Shown: piece by piece, positions 37,508-48,860 of the stretch | Numbering within the stretch: the stretch's first letter is position 1 | Layout of the letters: every line of letters begins with the position of its first letter | Assembly: GCF_003590335.1 (NCBI RefSeq) | Contig: NZ_MIET01000034.1 | Location: 124,001-188,000, forward strand | Direction: 5' to 3' | DNA: 64,000 nt | Source: Pseudoalteromonas sp. MSK9-3 | GTDB taxonomy: Bacteria > Pseudomonadota > Gammaproteobacteria > Enterobacterales > Alteromonadaceae | Program-made: the position numbers and the translations under genes | Notes under the pieces: model-generated | The model's input: the letters and a program-made list of their open reading frames with translations, nothing else | Told to the model about the DNA's origin: nothing | The model's database searches: none

Positions 37508-39374
37508 TAACTGTTTTATCCAAAGGGTAGGCGGAGAAATAATAATCCATTAATTGGCGTGCCACAGGCGCTGCAACAGAACTGCCCGCACCTTGGTTTT
37601 CGACTACAACGGCAACAACAATACGAGGATCATCATAAGGCGCAAAGCCAGTATATATCGCGTTATCCCGATGACGCTCATTGAGTTTGGACGCATCATA
37701 TTTTTCGCCTTGAGCAATACTGACTACTTGTGCGGTACCTGTTTTACCTGCTGGGTCATAATCAACACCCTTAAAGGCTTTATGTGCAGTCCCTGTGGTT
37801 TTTGCAACCGTGTTATGCATAGCCTTTAAGGCAATGCGCCAATGATCTGGGTTTTTGAGTTCTACCGGCTTTTTTTCTTCTGTGAATAGCTGATTAATGT
37901 CGTTATCTTGCTTTGTCACTTGCACAAGGTGAGGCTGACGATGTACACCTTTATTGACTAAAATCGTGACCGCATTGGCGATTTGAATTGGCGTTGCAGT
38001 CCAGTAACCTTGGCCAATACCGACAGAAATTGTGTCTCCAGGCCACCAGTTTTCTTTAAAGCGTTCTTTTTTCCATTCCACAGTGGGCATAATCGCGCTT
38101 GTTTCTTCATGAATATCAATACCCGATAGATCACCAAAACCAAATTGCGCCATGAAGTTACTGATTTTAGTGATCCCAGCTCGATATGCGATGCGATAAT
38201 AGTAGGTATCGCATGACTCTTCGATGGCTTGGTATACATCAACATGCCCATGGCCCCAACGTTTCCAGTCCCGCCATTTATGTTTTACATTTGGGATTTG
38301 AAAAAAACCAGGGTCCCAGACTTTTGTTTGTTCGGTAACAATCCCTTCTTCTAAACCAAGAATCGCGAGGTGAGGTTTGACGGTCGAGGCTGGCGCATAG
38401 CTCCCTTGGGTTGCGCGGTTAATAAGAGGCCGGTCTGGGTTGAGCAGCTTTCTATAGTTTTTACCACTGATCCCATGTACGAACAGGTTAGGGTCGTAAC
38501 TCGGGTTTGAATACAGAGCGAGGATACCGCCATCTTTTGGGTCCATAACGACAATAGCGCCTCGGGCGTCTTTGAGTGCGTGTTGTGCGATTTGTTGCAG
38601 ACCAACATCTAATGTTAGTACTAAATCTTCACCTGGAGTTGGGGTAACGGTATTGAGCGTACGAATAATACGGCCGCGGTTATTTACTTCAACGCGCTGA
38701 GATCCAACGGTGCCATGTAAGAGTCGCTCGTAAAACTTTTCTATTCCCAACTTGCCATAGTCGTGTGTAGCTCGGTAATTTGTGGCTAAATTTGCCGACT
38801 CTAGCTCACTTAACTCTTTTTTGTTCAATCTGGCAACATAGCCCAGTGCATGGGTGAGTGTATCGCCAAAAGGGTAGTGTCGAGCGAGTCGTGCTTCAAT
38901 ACTAAAACCAGGAAACTTATGCTGGTTAACGGAGAAAATAGCCACTTCTTGTTCATTAAGCCGGGCTTTAAGCACTTGGCTTTTGAAACGGCGTTGTTTA
39001 CGAATATTTTTTAAAAATTCACTTTGTTGTATATCACTAATATTAAGCAGCTGTGATACATCTGCTAAGTTTTGCTCTAAATCATCAACGTCTTCTGGTA
39101 CCACTTCCAAATTATAAACCGGGCGGTTTTCCGCTAGAAGTACGCCATTTCTGTCGTAAATAAGGCCGCGGTTAGGGGCGACAGGAATGAGTTTTATACG
39201 GTTGTCATTAGAACGAGTTTGATACTTGTCGTATTCTTTTACTTGTAAGTGGTATACGTTCATTATGAGCATACCAATGAGTAACACAACAAAAATAAAG
39301 CCAACAAACGCTCGACGTGCAAACAGGTTTGCTTCAGCTGAATGGTCGCGTATGGTTGGCCGTTTTTTTAGCAT
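37488..39374 (-). CDS. mrdA: penicillin-binding protein 2, transpeptidase
   Basis: Crosslinks peptidoglycan in the elongasome. The 628-residue protein has an N-terminal membrane anchor (about 24-43), a PBP dimer domain (about 65-240) and a transpeptidase domain (about 265-610). Active site: Ser330-x-x-Lys333 (ASTVKP), SxN-equivalent SCD (EESCDTYYY) and KTG (PAGKTGTAQV). The SCD triad is normal for PBP2. It comes after rlmH with a gap of about 9 nt and overlaps mrdB. Confidence 0.97.
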   Translation of the reverse strand: MLKKRPTIRDHSAEANLFARRAFVGFIFVVLLIGMLIMNVYHLQVKEYDKYQTRSNDNRIKLIPVAPNRGLIYDRNGVLLAENRPVYNLEVVPEDVDDLEQNLADVSQLLNISDIQQSEFLKNIRKQRRFKSQVLKARLNEQEVAIFSVNQHKFPGFSIEARLARHYPFGDTLTHALGYVARLNKKELSELESANLATNYRATHDYGKLGIEKFYERLLHGTVGSQRVEVNNRGRIIRTLNTVTPTPGEDLVLTLDVGLQQIAQHALKDARGAIVVMDPKDGGILALYSNPSYDPNLFVHGISGKNYRKLLNPDRPLINRATQGSYAPASTVKPHLAILGLEEGIVTEQTKVWDPGFFQIPNVKHKWRDWKRWGHGHVDVYQAIEESCDTYYYRIAYRAGITKISNFMAQFGFGDLSGIDIHEETSAIMPTVEWKKERFKENWWPGDTISVGIGQGYWTATPIQIANAVTILVNKGVHRQPHLVQVTKQDNDINQLFTEEKKPVELKNPDHWRIALKAMHNTVAKTTGTAHKAFKGVDYDPAGKTGTAQVVSIAQGEKYDASKLNERHRDNAIYTGFAPYDDPRIVVAVVVENQGAGSSVAAPVARQLMDYYFSAYPLDKTVNDISEL

Positions 39375-39383
39375 AGGCGTGAA

Positions 39384-39854
39384 TTACTCTCTGTGGTAAG
39401 GATGGTTTGTATTTAAGCTCCAACCACGATACAAGCTTTCTGCCACAATAATGCGAACCAGCGGATGGGGAAGGGTTAAATTAGAGAGTGACCATTTTTG
39501 TTCTGAGGCAGCAATACAGCTTGGTGCTAATCCTTCAGGACCACCAATAAGCAGGCTTACATCTCTGCCGTCGAGTTGCCATTTTTGCATATGCTCGGCT
39601 AAGTCATGGGTATCCCATGCTTTACCGGTTACTTCTAGTGTTACAATTCGGTTGCCCTTTGGGATTGCAGCCAAGGTTTTCTCTCCTTCGACTTGCAAAA
39701 TCCTTTTAATATCAGCATTTTTCCCGCGTTTTCCAGCAGGGATCTCTAGTAGCTCTAGCGCCATGTCTTTTGGAAAGCGACGTTGATATTCTTTAAATCC
39801 TGTTTCTACCCATGCAGGCATCTTTGTGCCAACGGCAACCAATTGTATTTTCAA
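39384..39854 (-). CDS. rlmH: 23S rRNA pseudouridine1915 N3-methyltransferase
   Basis: Methylates pseudouridine 1915 of 23S rRNA in the assembled ribosome. It is a SPOUT methyltransferase with the knot motif [12 protein letters not shown] near residue 103 and [20 protein letters not shown] near the C-terminus, ending in NHPYHRE. I chose TTG 39854 ([13 protein letters not shown]), giving about 156 residues as in E. coli (155), with GGGG 6 nt upstream and the rsfS stop 2 nt before. A TTG at 39866 inside rsfS would add four residues. Confidence 0.95.
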   Translation of the reverse strand: MKIQLVAVGTKMPAWVETGFKEYQRRFPKDMALELLEIPAGKRGKNADIKRILQVEGEKTLAAIPKGNRIVTLEVTGKAWDTHDLAEHMQKWQLDGRDVSLLIGGPEGLAPSCIAASEQKWSLSNLTLPHPLVRIIVAESLYRGWSLNTNHPYHRE

Positions 39855-39856
39855 AG

Positions 39857-40174
39857 TTAGCCCCAAAGTTTCTCTAGATCATATAGGCTACGAGTTTGGT
39901 CTTGCATCACGTGGACAACGACGTCACCTAAATCAACCAGTACCCATTCACCTACATCTTGCCCTTCTTGGCCAAGAGGCTCTTCACCGGCATGGCGTGC
40001 AGCTTTTGCAACGTTGTCCGCGATTGACTGTACATGACGTTTTGAATTACCTGAACAAACAACAAGGTAATCTGTGACGGTCGATACATCTCTTACGTCT
40101 AATTTAACAACGTCACGGGCTTTCATATCATCAACTTTGTCTAATGCAAAGTCTAAAAGTTGCTCTGAATTCAA
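39857..40174 (-). CDS. rsfS: ribosome silencing factor RsfS
   Basis: Binds L14 on the large subunit and blocks subunit joining in starvation. It is 105 residues, the same as E. coli, with [31 protein letters not shown], and [15 protein letters not shown], which are the core of the family. It lies between nadD and rlmH, the typical order. Confidence 0.96.
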   Translation of the reverse strand: MNSEQLLDFALDKVDDMKARDVVKLDVRDVSTVTDYLVVCSGNSKRHVQSIADNVAKAARHAGEEPLGQEGQDVGEWVLVDLGDVVVHVMQDQTRSLYDLEKLWG

Positions 40175-40228
40175 CTGATTTTCTCTTAAGTTATAAAATA
40201 GTCGGCGATTTTAGCACAGCAAAAGACC

Positions 40229-40858
40229 TTAATCAGCATACAAGTTATGTTTACGAATATACTCTCTGACTTTCGGTTCTAAGAAACGTTCCGTATGTTG
40301 TTGATGTTTTAAGCGTTCACGAATTTCACTTGATGACACATCTTCTACTGCGCCTGTTAAAAAATAGCATAATCCACCTAGACGACTGTGCAATAGGGTC
40401 GGTTCTGTTATTTCGCAGTTACTCAGGTAGGTGCTAAGTACGTCGTTACTTGAACGAACTTCCCCTGGTCTTTGATAGACAATAATGTGGCATAAGGATG
40501 TGATTTTTTGCCATTCAAACCAGCTAGGCAAGCTGTTAAAGGAGTCCATACCCATTAAAAAAAGCAAGGGAGTATCTGGATTTTCAGCACGACACTCTTG
40601 AATACTAAGCAGAGAATAGGATGGGCCTTCACGCTCTAATTCGCGAGTATCTATAGACAACTGTGGGTTATTTTGTATTGCAAGACTGAGCATGGCTAAA
40701 CGGTGTTGCTCAGTAATGCCCGGTGCGGCTTTATGAACTGGCAATGCACATGGTAAAAAATGTAATTGCGTCAACGACAATTGAGCAACGCAGTTTCGGG
40801 CCATATTCAGGTGACCGCTGTGAACAGGATCGAATGTCCCACCGAATAAAGCAATCAT
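40229..40858 (-). CDS. nadD: nicotinate-mononucleotide adenylyltransferase
   Basis: Joins ATP and nicotinate mononucleotide in NAD synthesis. The 209-residue protein starts with the nucleotidyltransferase motif FGGTFDPVHSGHL and ends with SSSEIRERLKHQ (ISSTxxR-like) about 20 residues before PKVREYIRKHNLY. It begins 2 nt after holA ends, the usual holA-nadD link. Confidence 0.96.
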   Translation of the reverse strand: MIALFGGTFDPVHSGHLNMARNCVAQLSLTQLHFLPCALPVHKAAPGITEQHRLAMLSLAIQNNPQLSIDTRELEREGPSYSLLSIQECRAENPDTPLLFLMGMDSFNSLPSWFEWQKITSLCHIIVYQRPGEVRSSNDVLSTYLSNCEITEPTLLHSRLGGLCYFLTGAVEDVSSSEIRERLKHQQHTERFLEPKVREYIRKHNLYAD

Positions 40859-40860
40859 GG

Positions 40861-41901
40861 TTATGTTTCTTCATATTGATAAGGTAGCGGTATATTCAAC
40901 GGCATACAAAATGCTAGAGCAATATGGGCAAGTGCTTGATAAGGCGCAACCATGGCTGAACGTTTATAGGCTGAATCAAATTCAGCTAAAAAATGAATGA
41001 TTTGTTGGAGTCGTTCAATTGTCAACCGTTCAAGGGCTTGTTGAGTTGCGGCTTGTTGATTTTTCCAAATGTTATTTTGCTTGAACAACTGCGCCATATT
41101 TTGCCCAGCTTGCATGCCTAACTTAATAGCAAGCAAGGTTTGTGCTTCTTTATTGAATGTCCAAATTATGCTGATCGGTTCAATATTGTCATCTGCAAGC
41201 TTTAACAGCACTTTAATCGCGGTATTCGAGTTACCTTGTAATAAAGCCGTATTTAAGTCAAAGATATCAAACTTCGCCTGATTGAGCAGGCCACTGAGCA
41301 CTTGTGTTTGACCAATAGGCTCATGTTTATACAACAAAGAGAGCTTTTCGAGTTCTTGATACGTAGCGAGTAAATTGCCCTCGGTGGCTTCGAGCAAGCT
41401 CGTTTTTGCTTCATGCGCTAAATTAAGCTGGAGTTGTTTACATTGTGTATCTAGCCAACGGTGTAAATGATTACCAGAGAGTGTATAGCAGGGGACAAAT
41501 AACCCATGCTTATCTAATGCTTTAAACCAGGCACTTCGTTGAATGTCTTGGCCCGCTTTACATCCTTTGATGATCACGATGACGTCTGGGTTAAGATACT
41601 CAGCAAGAGATTTGAATGCCTGGCTGCCTGGGGTACCAGGTTTGAGCTGGTTTAAGTCAAACTCAATTAGGGTGCGGTCGCTAAACAATGACATGCTGTT
41701 ATATTGTGCAAGTAATTCTTGCCAATCAAACCCTGGTAATAAGTTGAATTTAACAACTTCGTCAAAGCCTTGTTTTTTCGCTGCTTGTTTTATTTCGTAG
41801 ACACACTGTGCCTCTTGAAAAGGCTCTTCACCAAACACCATGTAAAAAGGGTGTAATGCTTTATTTAAGTGACTGGCGAGTTGATTTGCATAACTGCGCA
41901 T
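40861..41901 (-). CDS. holA: DNA polymerase III delta subunit
   Basis: The clamp loader subunit that opens the beta clamp. The 346-residue length is near E. coli's 343. The N-terminal half has FYMVFGEEPFQEAQ and MSLFSDRTLIEFDL; the C-terminal half is helical. It overlaps lptE by 1 nt and is followed at once by nadD, a conserved arrangement. Confidence 0.94.
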   Translation of the reverse strand: MRSYANQLASHLNKALHPFYMVFGEEPFQEAQCVYEIKQAAKKQGFDEVVKFNLLPGFDWQELLAQYNSMSLFSDRTLIEFDLNQLKPGTPGSQAFKSLAEYLNPDVIVIIKGCKAGQDIQRSAWFKALDKHGLFVPCYTLSGNHLHRWLDTQCKQLQLNLAHEAKTSLLEATEGNLLATYQELEKLSLLYKHEPIGQTQVLSGLLNQAKFDIFDLNTALLQGNSNTAIKVLLKLADDNIEPISIIWTFNKEAQTLLAIKLGMQAGQNMAQLFKQNNIWKNQQAATQQALERLTIERLQQIIHFLAEFDSAYKRSAMVAPYQALAHIALAFCMPLNIPLPYQYEET

Positions 41902-42398
41902 TATAGTTGTGATAGCTCTCTAACAATACGTTTGCTGGCCAGTTGGCGAAGCTCACGCAAAATGATATCCAGTTCTTTCGCTTTTGCGAGTGCATTATCG
42001 GGATCATCTTGATAATTACGGTAAAGCTCAAAGCCTTGTTCTACTGGTTCTTTACCCGGTCTACTCACTCGGTAAGTGACCGCATACGCTAATTCATATT
42101 GCGCCACCTGACCATTTTTAAACAAGCTTAATGTTTGTCGTTCCAAGGTGTCTTTGTATAAGTGTAGTGCTGTATATTGTGATGAGCTATCGGTAGGGAG
42201 TAACGCAACTTGCGCACGTTCTAAATCACTTTTTAGTAATTCATATACCTCAGAGCGCGGATTATCAGCGGTTAAAGTGATAGTACGCAGGTCATCAGGA
42301 AGATATGAGGCTTTTTTTAAATGAAAACCACAGCTTGATAACAAAACACAGAACAGCGCAAGCGCTGCTCCGTGTTTTACAAAATGAGCAAAGCGCAT
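41901..42398 (-). CDS. lptE: LPS assembly lipoprotein LptE
   Basis: Outer-membrane lipoprotein that plugs the LptD barrel in LPS export. Lipobox is LSSC, with the acylated Cys near residue 23, followed by GFHLKKASYLPDDLRTITL-like sequence typical of the family. It has 165 residues, shorter than E. coli LptE (about 193), mostly at the C-terminus. It starts 1 nt after leuS ends, as in E. coli. Confidence 0.93.
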   Translation of the reverse strand: MRFAHFVKHGAALALFCVLLSSCGFHLKKASYLPDDLRTITLTADNPRSEVYELLKSDLERAQVALLPTDSSSQYTALHLYKDTLERQTLSLFKNGQVAQYELAYAVTYRVSRPGKEPVEQGFELYRNYQDDPDNALAKAKELDIILRELRQLASKRIVRELSQL

Positions 42399-42399
42399 C

Positions 42400-44988
<2,589 letters not shown>

Positions 44989-45162
44989 CTACGTTTCCAG
45001 ACTTCTTGCAAATTAATAAAAAATTGTTCGCTAGCATACCCCAAATAAAGGCTGATTCACAGTATCTAGCAGCCATTTTGTTGCTTCGATTGTATGGGTG
45101 AACCCCGCGTTACGGCGTGAGTAAGCTATAGTTACAATAAGAAGACTGACGTGGGGTATAAA

Positions 45163-45621
45163 ATGTCTGGTTATAAACAATGGTTAACACACTTTAGTGA
45201 GTGGCTAAAAGACGTTAAAGATCACGAGCTAGATGACTTAATTGAAAAGTTTGTCGAGCAACAACAGGCTTTGCAGCGATCAGGAAAAGAAAAAATTCAG
45301 CAATATCATTATTATTTACGCCGTGATCTCGAACATTTCAGTACTCATCAACGCCATTACAATGACTTAGCATGGCAAGAATTGAAAGCCTCTATTTGGT
45401 ATGAATTATCGCAACTAGAAGATCGCACCCAATTAGAGTGGCAGGCACTTTTGCAAGACTTTGAACATGATGGTGTTTATAAGGCGGGTGAATGGATAGC
45501 AATGGGACAATTAGTATGTAAGAATTGCGATCATAAATTGGACGTGCTGTATGCCAGTGAAATTTCACCTTGTTCAGAATGTGAACACACTGAGTTTATA
45601 AGAAAAGCATTGTCTCCATAA
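45163..45621 (+). CDS. ybeL: zinc ribbon-containing protein, YbeL family (DUF1451)
   Basis: A cytosolic protein of unknown function, 152 residues from ATG 45163 (GGGGT 7 nt upstream); an in-frame GTG at 45151 would add four. The N-terminal two-thirds are charged helices with RRDLEHF and WYELSQLEDRTQLEWQALLQDFEHDGVYKAGE. The C-terminal zinc ribbon is CKNC (about 122-125) and CSEC (about 142-145). E. coli ybeL also lies next to leuS, on the other strand, as here. Confidence 0.92.
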   Translation: MSGYKQWLTHFSEWLKDVKDHELDDLIEKFVEQQQALQRSGKEKIQQYHYYLRRDLEHFSTHQRHYNDLAWQELKASIWYELSQLEDRTQLEWQALLQDFEHDGVYKAGEWIAMGQLVCKNCDHKLDVLYASEISPCSECEHTEFIRKALSP

Positions 45622-45698
45622 TGCGCAGACTAGGTTGTATGGTTTAGCTGCACTACCTCAGTAGTTTTTATACTGACGCTGATGATAAGAAGTTAATA

Positions 45699-48113
45699 AT
45701 GACCAAAAAATTAGCCCCACTTTCTCAAGACGCGCTTGCACCGACGGTGTCATTAAGCCACGTGCAAACTTGTATTCAAAACCCGTATCCCGAGTCGCTT
45801 TCCTTTATAGGACAAAAACGTGCGCAAACGGCGCTTGATTTCGCTTTGGGCATGGAGCTGCCAGGCTATAACGTGTTTGTCATGGGCGAAGCTGCTTTGG
45901 GTCGTTTCACCATGGTGAAAGACAAGTTAGAGGCGCATAGTAAAACACGTCAGACGCCAAAAGAGTGGTTATACGTTAATAACTATGAAGACCACCGAGA
46001 GCCTATCGCAATGTTTATGCAAGCTGGTCAAAGTAAAGAGCTTGCCGATGATATTGATGAGTTTTTAGATGAAGTGGCTGATACGTTTCCCGCTGCATTT
46101 GACAACCCTGGGTATCAGCGAAAAAAGAAATCTATAGATCGCCATTTTGATAATAAATATGACGCGGCATTGAATGCGGTTGAACAATTAGCTGCTGACA
46201 AAAGTGTGGCGTTACTGGAAGAAAATAATCAAGTTGGTTTCGCTCCAGTCGTTAATGGCAAACAGCTAGATGATGCAGAATTCGCCGCGTTAGATGAGAA
46301 AATGCAAAGCCATTTCTTTGAAGCCATTGAAGGGCTTGAGGATGCGTTAATAGAAGCATTGATAGAGCTACCACGTTGGAAGCGAGAGTCTTCTGAAAAG
46401 CTGCGAAACTTAAAGAAATCGACGGTTGAAATTGCCACAAAGCCGTTGATAAAAACACTAGAGCACAAATATGCCAATCATATTGGCGTGGTTCGTTATT
46501 TAAAAGACTTACGGATAGAAATTGTTGATGCTGTTTTAGAATGGCTTGATGATGATATCTCGAGCGAAGAAGGGAAAGATGACTTTGACTCAAAAGGGAT
46601 GCTGAGTGACTTTTTTGCGCCGAACATTTTAATTGAATATAAAGATGGTGACGCTGCGCCAGTCGTGTACGAACCGAACCCAACGTTTGGTAATATTTTT
46701 GGTAAAGTAGAATATGCGGCATCACAAGGTAATTTAATTACCAGTTACCGTTCTATTCAAGCAGGTGCATTGCACCGTGCCAATGGCGGTTATCTTATCA
46801 TGGACGCTGACAAAGTATTGGCGAACCCACAGGTGTGGGATGGTTTAAAGCTGTCATTAAAAACACACCAGATAAAAAATGATTTACCTTATCAAGACAA
46901 TTCAGTAGGCAGTAGCTTTACACTTAGGCCTCAGTTGATCCCACTAGATGTCAAAATTATTTTACTGGGTTCGCGAGACCTGTATTACACCATTGGTGAA
47001 TATGATGAGGAATTTGCTGAGCTCTTTAGAGTGCTGGCAGATTTTGATTATTACTTACCAAGCTCAGACAAGATGCAATATCAATTTATCAGTAAAGTAC
47101 AAGAGTATTGTGATACAACCTTGTCGTGTACTTTAACAGCTGATGCCTTGTCGCGGTTGCTTAAATTTAGTTACCGCCAAGCTGAGCACCAAACTAAACT
47201 ATCGGCACGTTTTGCTGATGTATTGGAGTTAGTTGCAGAAGCCAGCTTTTATACCAAGCAAGACAATGAAACAGAGATCACCGCAGAACATATTGATGAA
47301 GCCATTGTGGGTAAGCAATACCGTACCGGTCAATTGAGTGAAAATATGCTCAGTGATATTAAAGAGGGTCATACGCTGATTGCAACACAAGGCAGCGCGG
47401 TAGGTAAGGTAAATGGCTTAACGGTACTCCATATTGGAGATACGGCGTTTGGAACACCTGCGCGCATTACTGCAACGGTATACGCCGGGGCTGATGGCGT
47501 CATCGATGTTGAGCGTGAGGCTGAGCTCGGTAAAGCCATACACTCGAAAGGGGTGATGCTGTTGACTGGTTACTTGGGGAATAAGTACGCACAGGAATTT
47601 AGTTTAACGTTGAGTGCCAACATTGCGATTGAGCAAAGCTACGGGTATATCGATGGTGATAGTGCGTCATTGGCTGAGTTATGTGGTTTAATTTCTGCCA
47701 TTACGCAATTGCCGATTAACCAATCTTTAGCCTTAACGGGCTCTATTAACCAGCACGGCGAAGTACAAGCGGTAGGGGGGGTTAACGAGAAGATTGAAGG
47801 GTTCTTTAAATTATGTAAGATGCGTGGGTTGACTGGGGAGCAAGGGGTCATTATTCCGCGTTCTAATTTGGTTAACTTAGTACTAGATGATGAAATTATT
47901 ATAGCCAGTGAAGCCGGTCGTTTTCATATTTATGCCGTGGAAACGGTGGATGAAGCATTGAATTTATTGACGGGGGTTGAAGCGGGTGAGCTTATTCAGG
48001 GTCAATATCCAGAATCAAGTATCAATGCACTGGCGTTAGCGCGTTTGCAGCATATTGCCGATGTGGTAAATGGTGAAGACAAAGAAGAAGACAGTGATAA
48101 GGAGTCGCAATAA
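45699..48113 (+). CDS. Lon-related putative protease (YcbZ/AAA_32 type)
   Basis: A cytosolic protease of 804 residues with a Lon-type catalytic domain at the C-terminus (about 560-765). The Ser-Lys dyad is Ser655 (DGDSAS) and Lys698 (GGVNEK), 43 residues apart, exactly as in Lon. The N-terminal domain resembles AAA_32, but the Walker A-like loop at 63-69 is GEAALGR, with Arg where a P-loop has Lys. The middle has a coiled insertion (about 110-270). Substrates are unknown. It overlaps the FKBP gene by 1 nt (TAATG), so a folding enzyme and a protease may be made together. Confidence 0.88.
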   Translation: MTKKLAPLSQDALAPTVSLSHVQTCIQNPYPESLSFIGQKRAQTALDFALGMELPGYNVFVMGEAALGRFTMVKDKLEAHSKTRQTPKEWLYVNNYEDHREPIAMFMQAGQSKELADDIDEFLDEVADTFPAAFDNPGYQRKKKSIDRHFDNKYDAALNAVEQLAADKSVALLEENNQVGFAPVVNGKQLDDAEFAALDEKMQSHFFEAIEGLEDALIEALIELPRWKRESSEKLRNLKKSTVEIATKPLIKTLEHKYANHIGVVRYLKDLRIEIVDAVLEWLDDDISSEEGKDDFDSKGMLSDFFAPNILIEYKDGDAAPVVYEPNPTFGNIFGKVEYAASQGNLITSYRSIQAGALHRANGGYLIMDADKVLANPQVWDGLKLSLKTHQIKNDLPYQDNSVGSSFTLRPQLIPLDVKIILLGSRDLYYTIGEYDEEFAELFRVLADFDYYLPSSDKMQYQFISKVQEYCDTTLSCTLTADALSRLLKFSYRQAEHQTKLSARFADVLELVAEASFYTKQDNETEITAEHIDEAIVGKQYRTGQLSENMLSDIKEGHTLIATQGSAVGKVNGLTVLHIGDTAFGTPARITATVYAGADGVIDVEREAELGKAIHSKGVMLLTGYLGNKYAQEFSLTLSANIAIEQSYGYIDGDSASLAELCGLISAITQLPINQSLALTGSINQHGEVQAVGGVNEKIEGFFKLCKMRGLTGEQGVIIPRSNLVNLVLDDEIIIASEAGRFHIYAVETVDEALNLLTGVEAGELIQGQYPESSINALALARLQHIADVVNGEDKEEDSDKESQ

Positions 48114-48595
48114 TGTCGACAACACAAATTATATTATTGGTCGTTATAATCGTCATTGGCGGGTTTATTTATAAAAATAAGCAACAGCAAAAAGAAGTGG
48201 CTGGTTTAAATCGCATAAAAGCGCAAGAGTTTCTGGCTGAGAATGCGAAAAAGGCCGGCATTCACGAAACATCGTCTGGATTACAATATGAAGTGTTGGT
48301 GGAAGGTGAGGGAGAAGTACACCCATCAGCAACCAGTAAAGTAAATGTACATTACCATGGCACGATGTTAGACGGTAGCGTATTCGATAGCTCGGTTGAG
48401 CGTAATAGCCCGATTAGTTTCGGTTTGAATCAAGTTATTTCAGGGTGGACTGAAGGGGTTCAGTTAATGAAAGCTGGTGATAAGTTCCGGTTTTTTATTC
48501 ACCCGAATTTAGGTTATGGGGATCAGGCCGCAGGTAAAATTGAGCCCGGCTCGTTATTGATCTTTGAGGTTGAACTATTAAGAGTAGAGTCTTAG
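48113..48595 (+). CDS. FKBP-type peptidyl-prolyl isomerase, membrane-anchored
   Basis: Proline isomerase of 160 residues. An N-terminal membrane helix (about 5-20, IILLVVIIVIGGFIY) is followed by a short linker and the FKBP domain (about 55-158): VNVHYHGTMLDGSVFDSS, SFGLNQVISGWTEGVQLMKAGDKF and GYGDQAAGKIEPGSLLIFEVELL. These are the family's active-site elements. It lacks the long dimerisation region of FkpA. The first residue overlaps the Lon-related gene stop. Confidence 0.92.
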   Translation: MSTTQIILLVVIIVIGGFIYKNKQQQKEVAGLNRIKAQEFLAENAKKAGIHETSSGLQYEVLVEGEGEVHPSATSKVNVHYHGTMLDGSVFDSSVERNSPISFGLNQVISGWTEGVQLMKAGDKFRFFIHPNLGYGDQAAGKIEPGSLLIFEVELLRVES

Positions 48596-48696
48596 TGCCT
48601 ATAGGTAAGTATAGCCCAGCTTCTGTCATACGGGCTGTCTTGGTGAACTGTTGACTCTGGTTTTAAATGCCAACTTTCTGTAATTCGAATTTTAAA

Positions 48697-48722
48697 TTAG
48701 CCTCTGTCTCTAAAGAGGCTAA
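48697..48722 (+). terminator. hairpin after the FKBP gene
   Basis: A perfect 9-bp stem (TTAGCCTCT / AGAGGCTAA), 8-nt loop, followed by TATTTAAC. It lies about 100 bp after the FKBP stop. The T-run is poor, so this is a probable but not strong terminator. Confidence 0.5.
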
Positions 48723-48813
48723 TATTTAACGCGCCTTATTCTGTACTCCATAGTTGTATTTCAGCATTTTAACATGTTGTTACAGTAAGTTATCGCACAA
48801 TGCTGACATCTCT

Positions 48814-48852
48814 CCTTATATTGTTATTATGTTATTAAATAACAATATAAGG
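48814..48852 (+). promoter_or_regulatory. 15-bp perfect inverted repeat over the ribosome binding site of the tricorn gene
   Basis: CCTTATATTGTTATT (48814-48828) and AATAACAATATAAGG (48838-48852) are perfect inverted copies with a 9-nt loop. The downstream arm contains the AAGGA that serves the TTG start at 48861. In RNA this would bury the Shine-Dalgarno in a long, mostly A-U helix, as in translational switches or RNA thermometers; in DNA it could equally be an operator for a dimeric regulator. Confidence 0.7.
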
Positions 48853-48860
48853 ATTGTACT

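Noticed and set aside
46252..46725. 157-residue ORF opposite the Lon-related gene
   Set aside because: Lies wholly inside a well-supported gene and is biased towards Leu/Ser/His as expected for an antisense frame.
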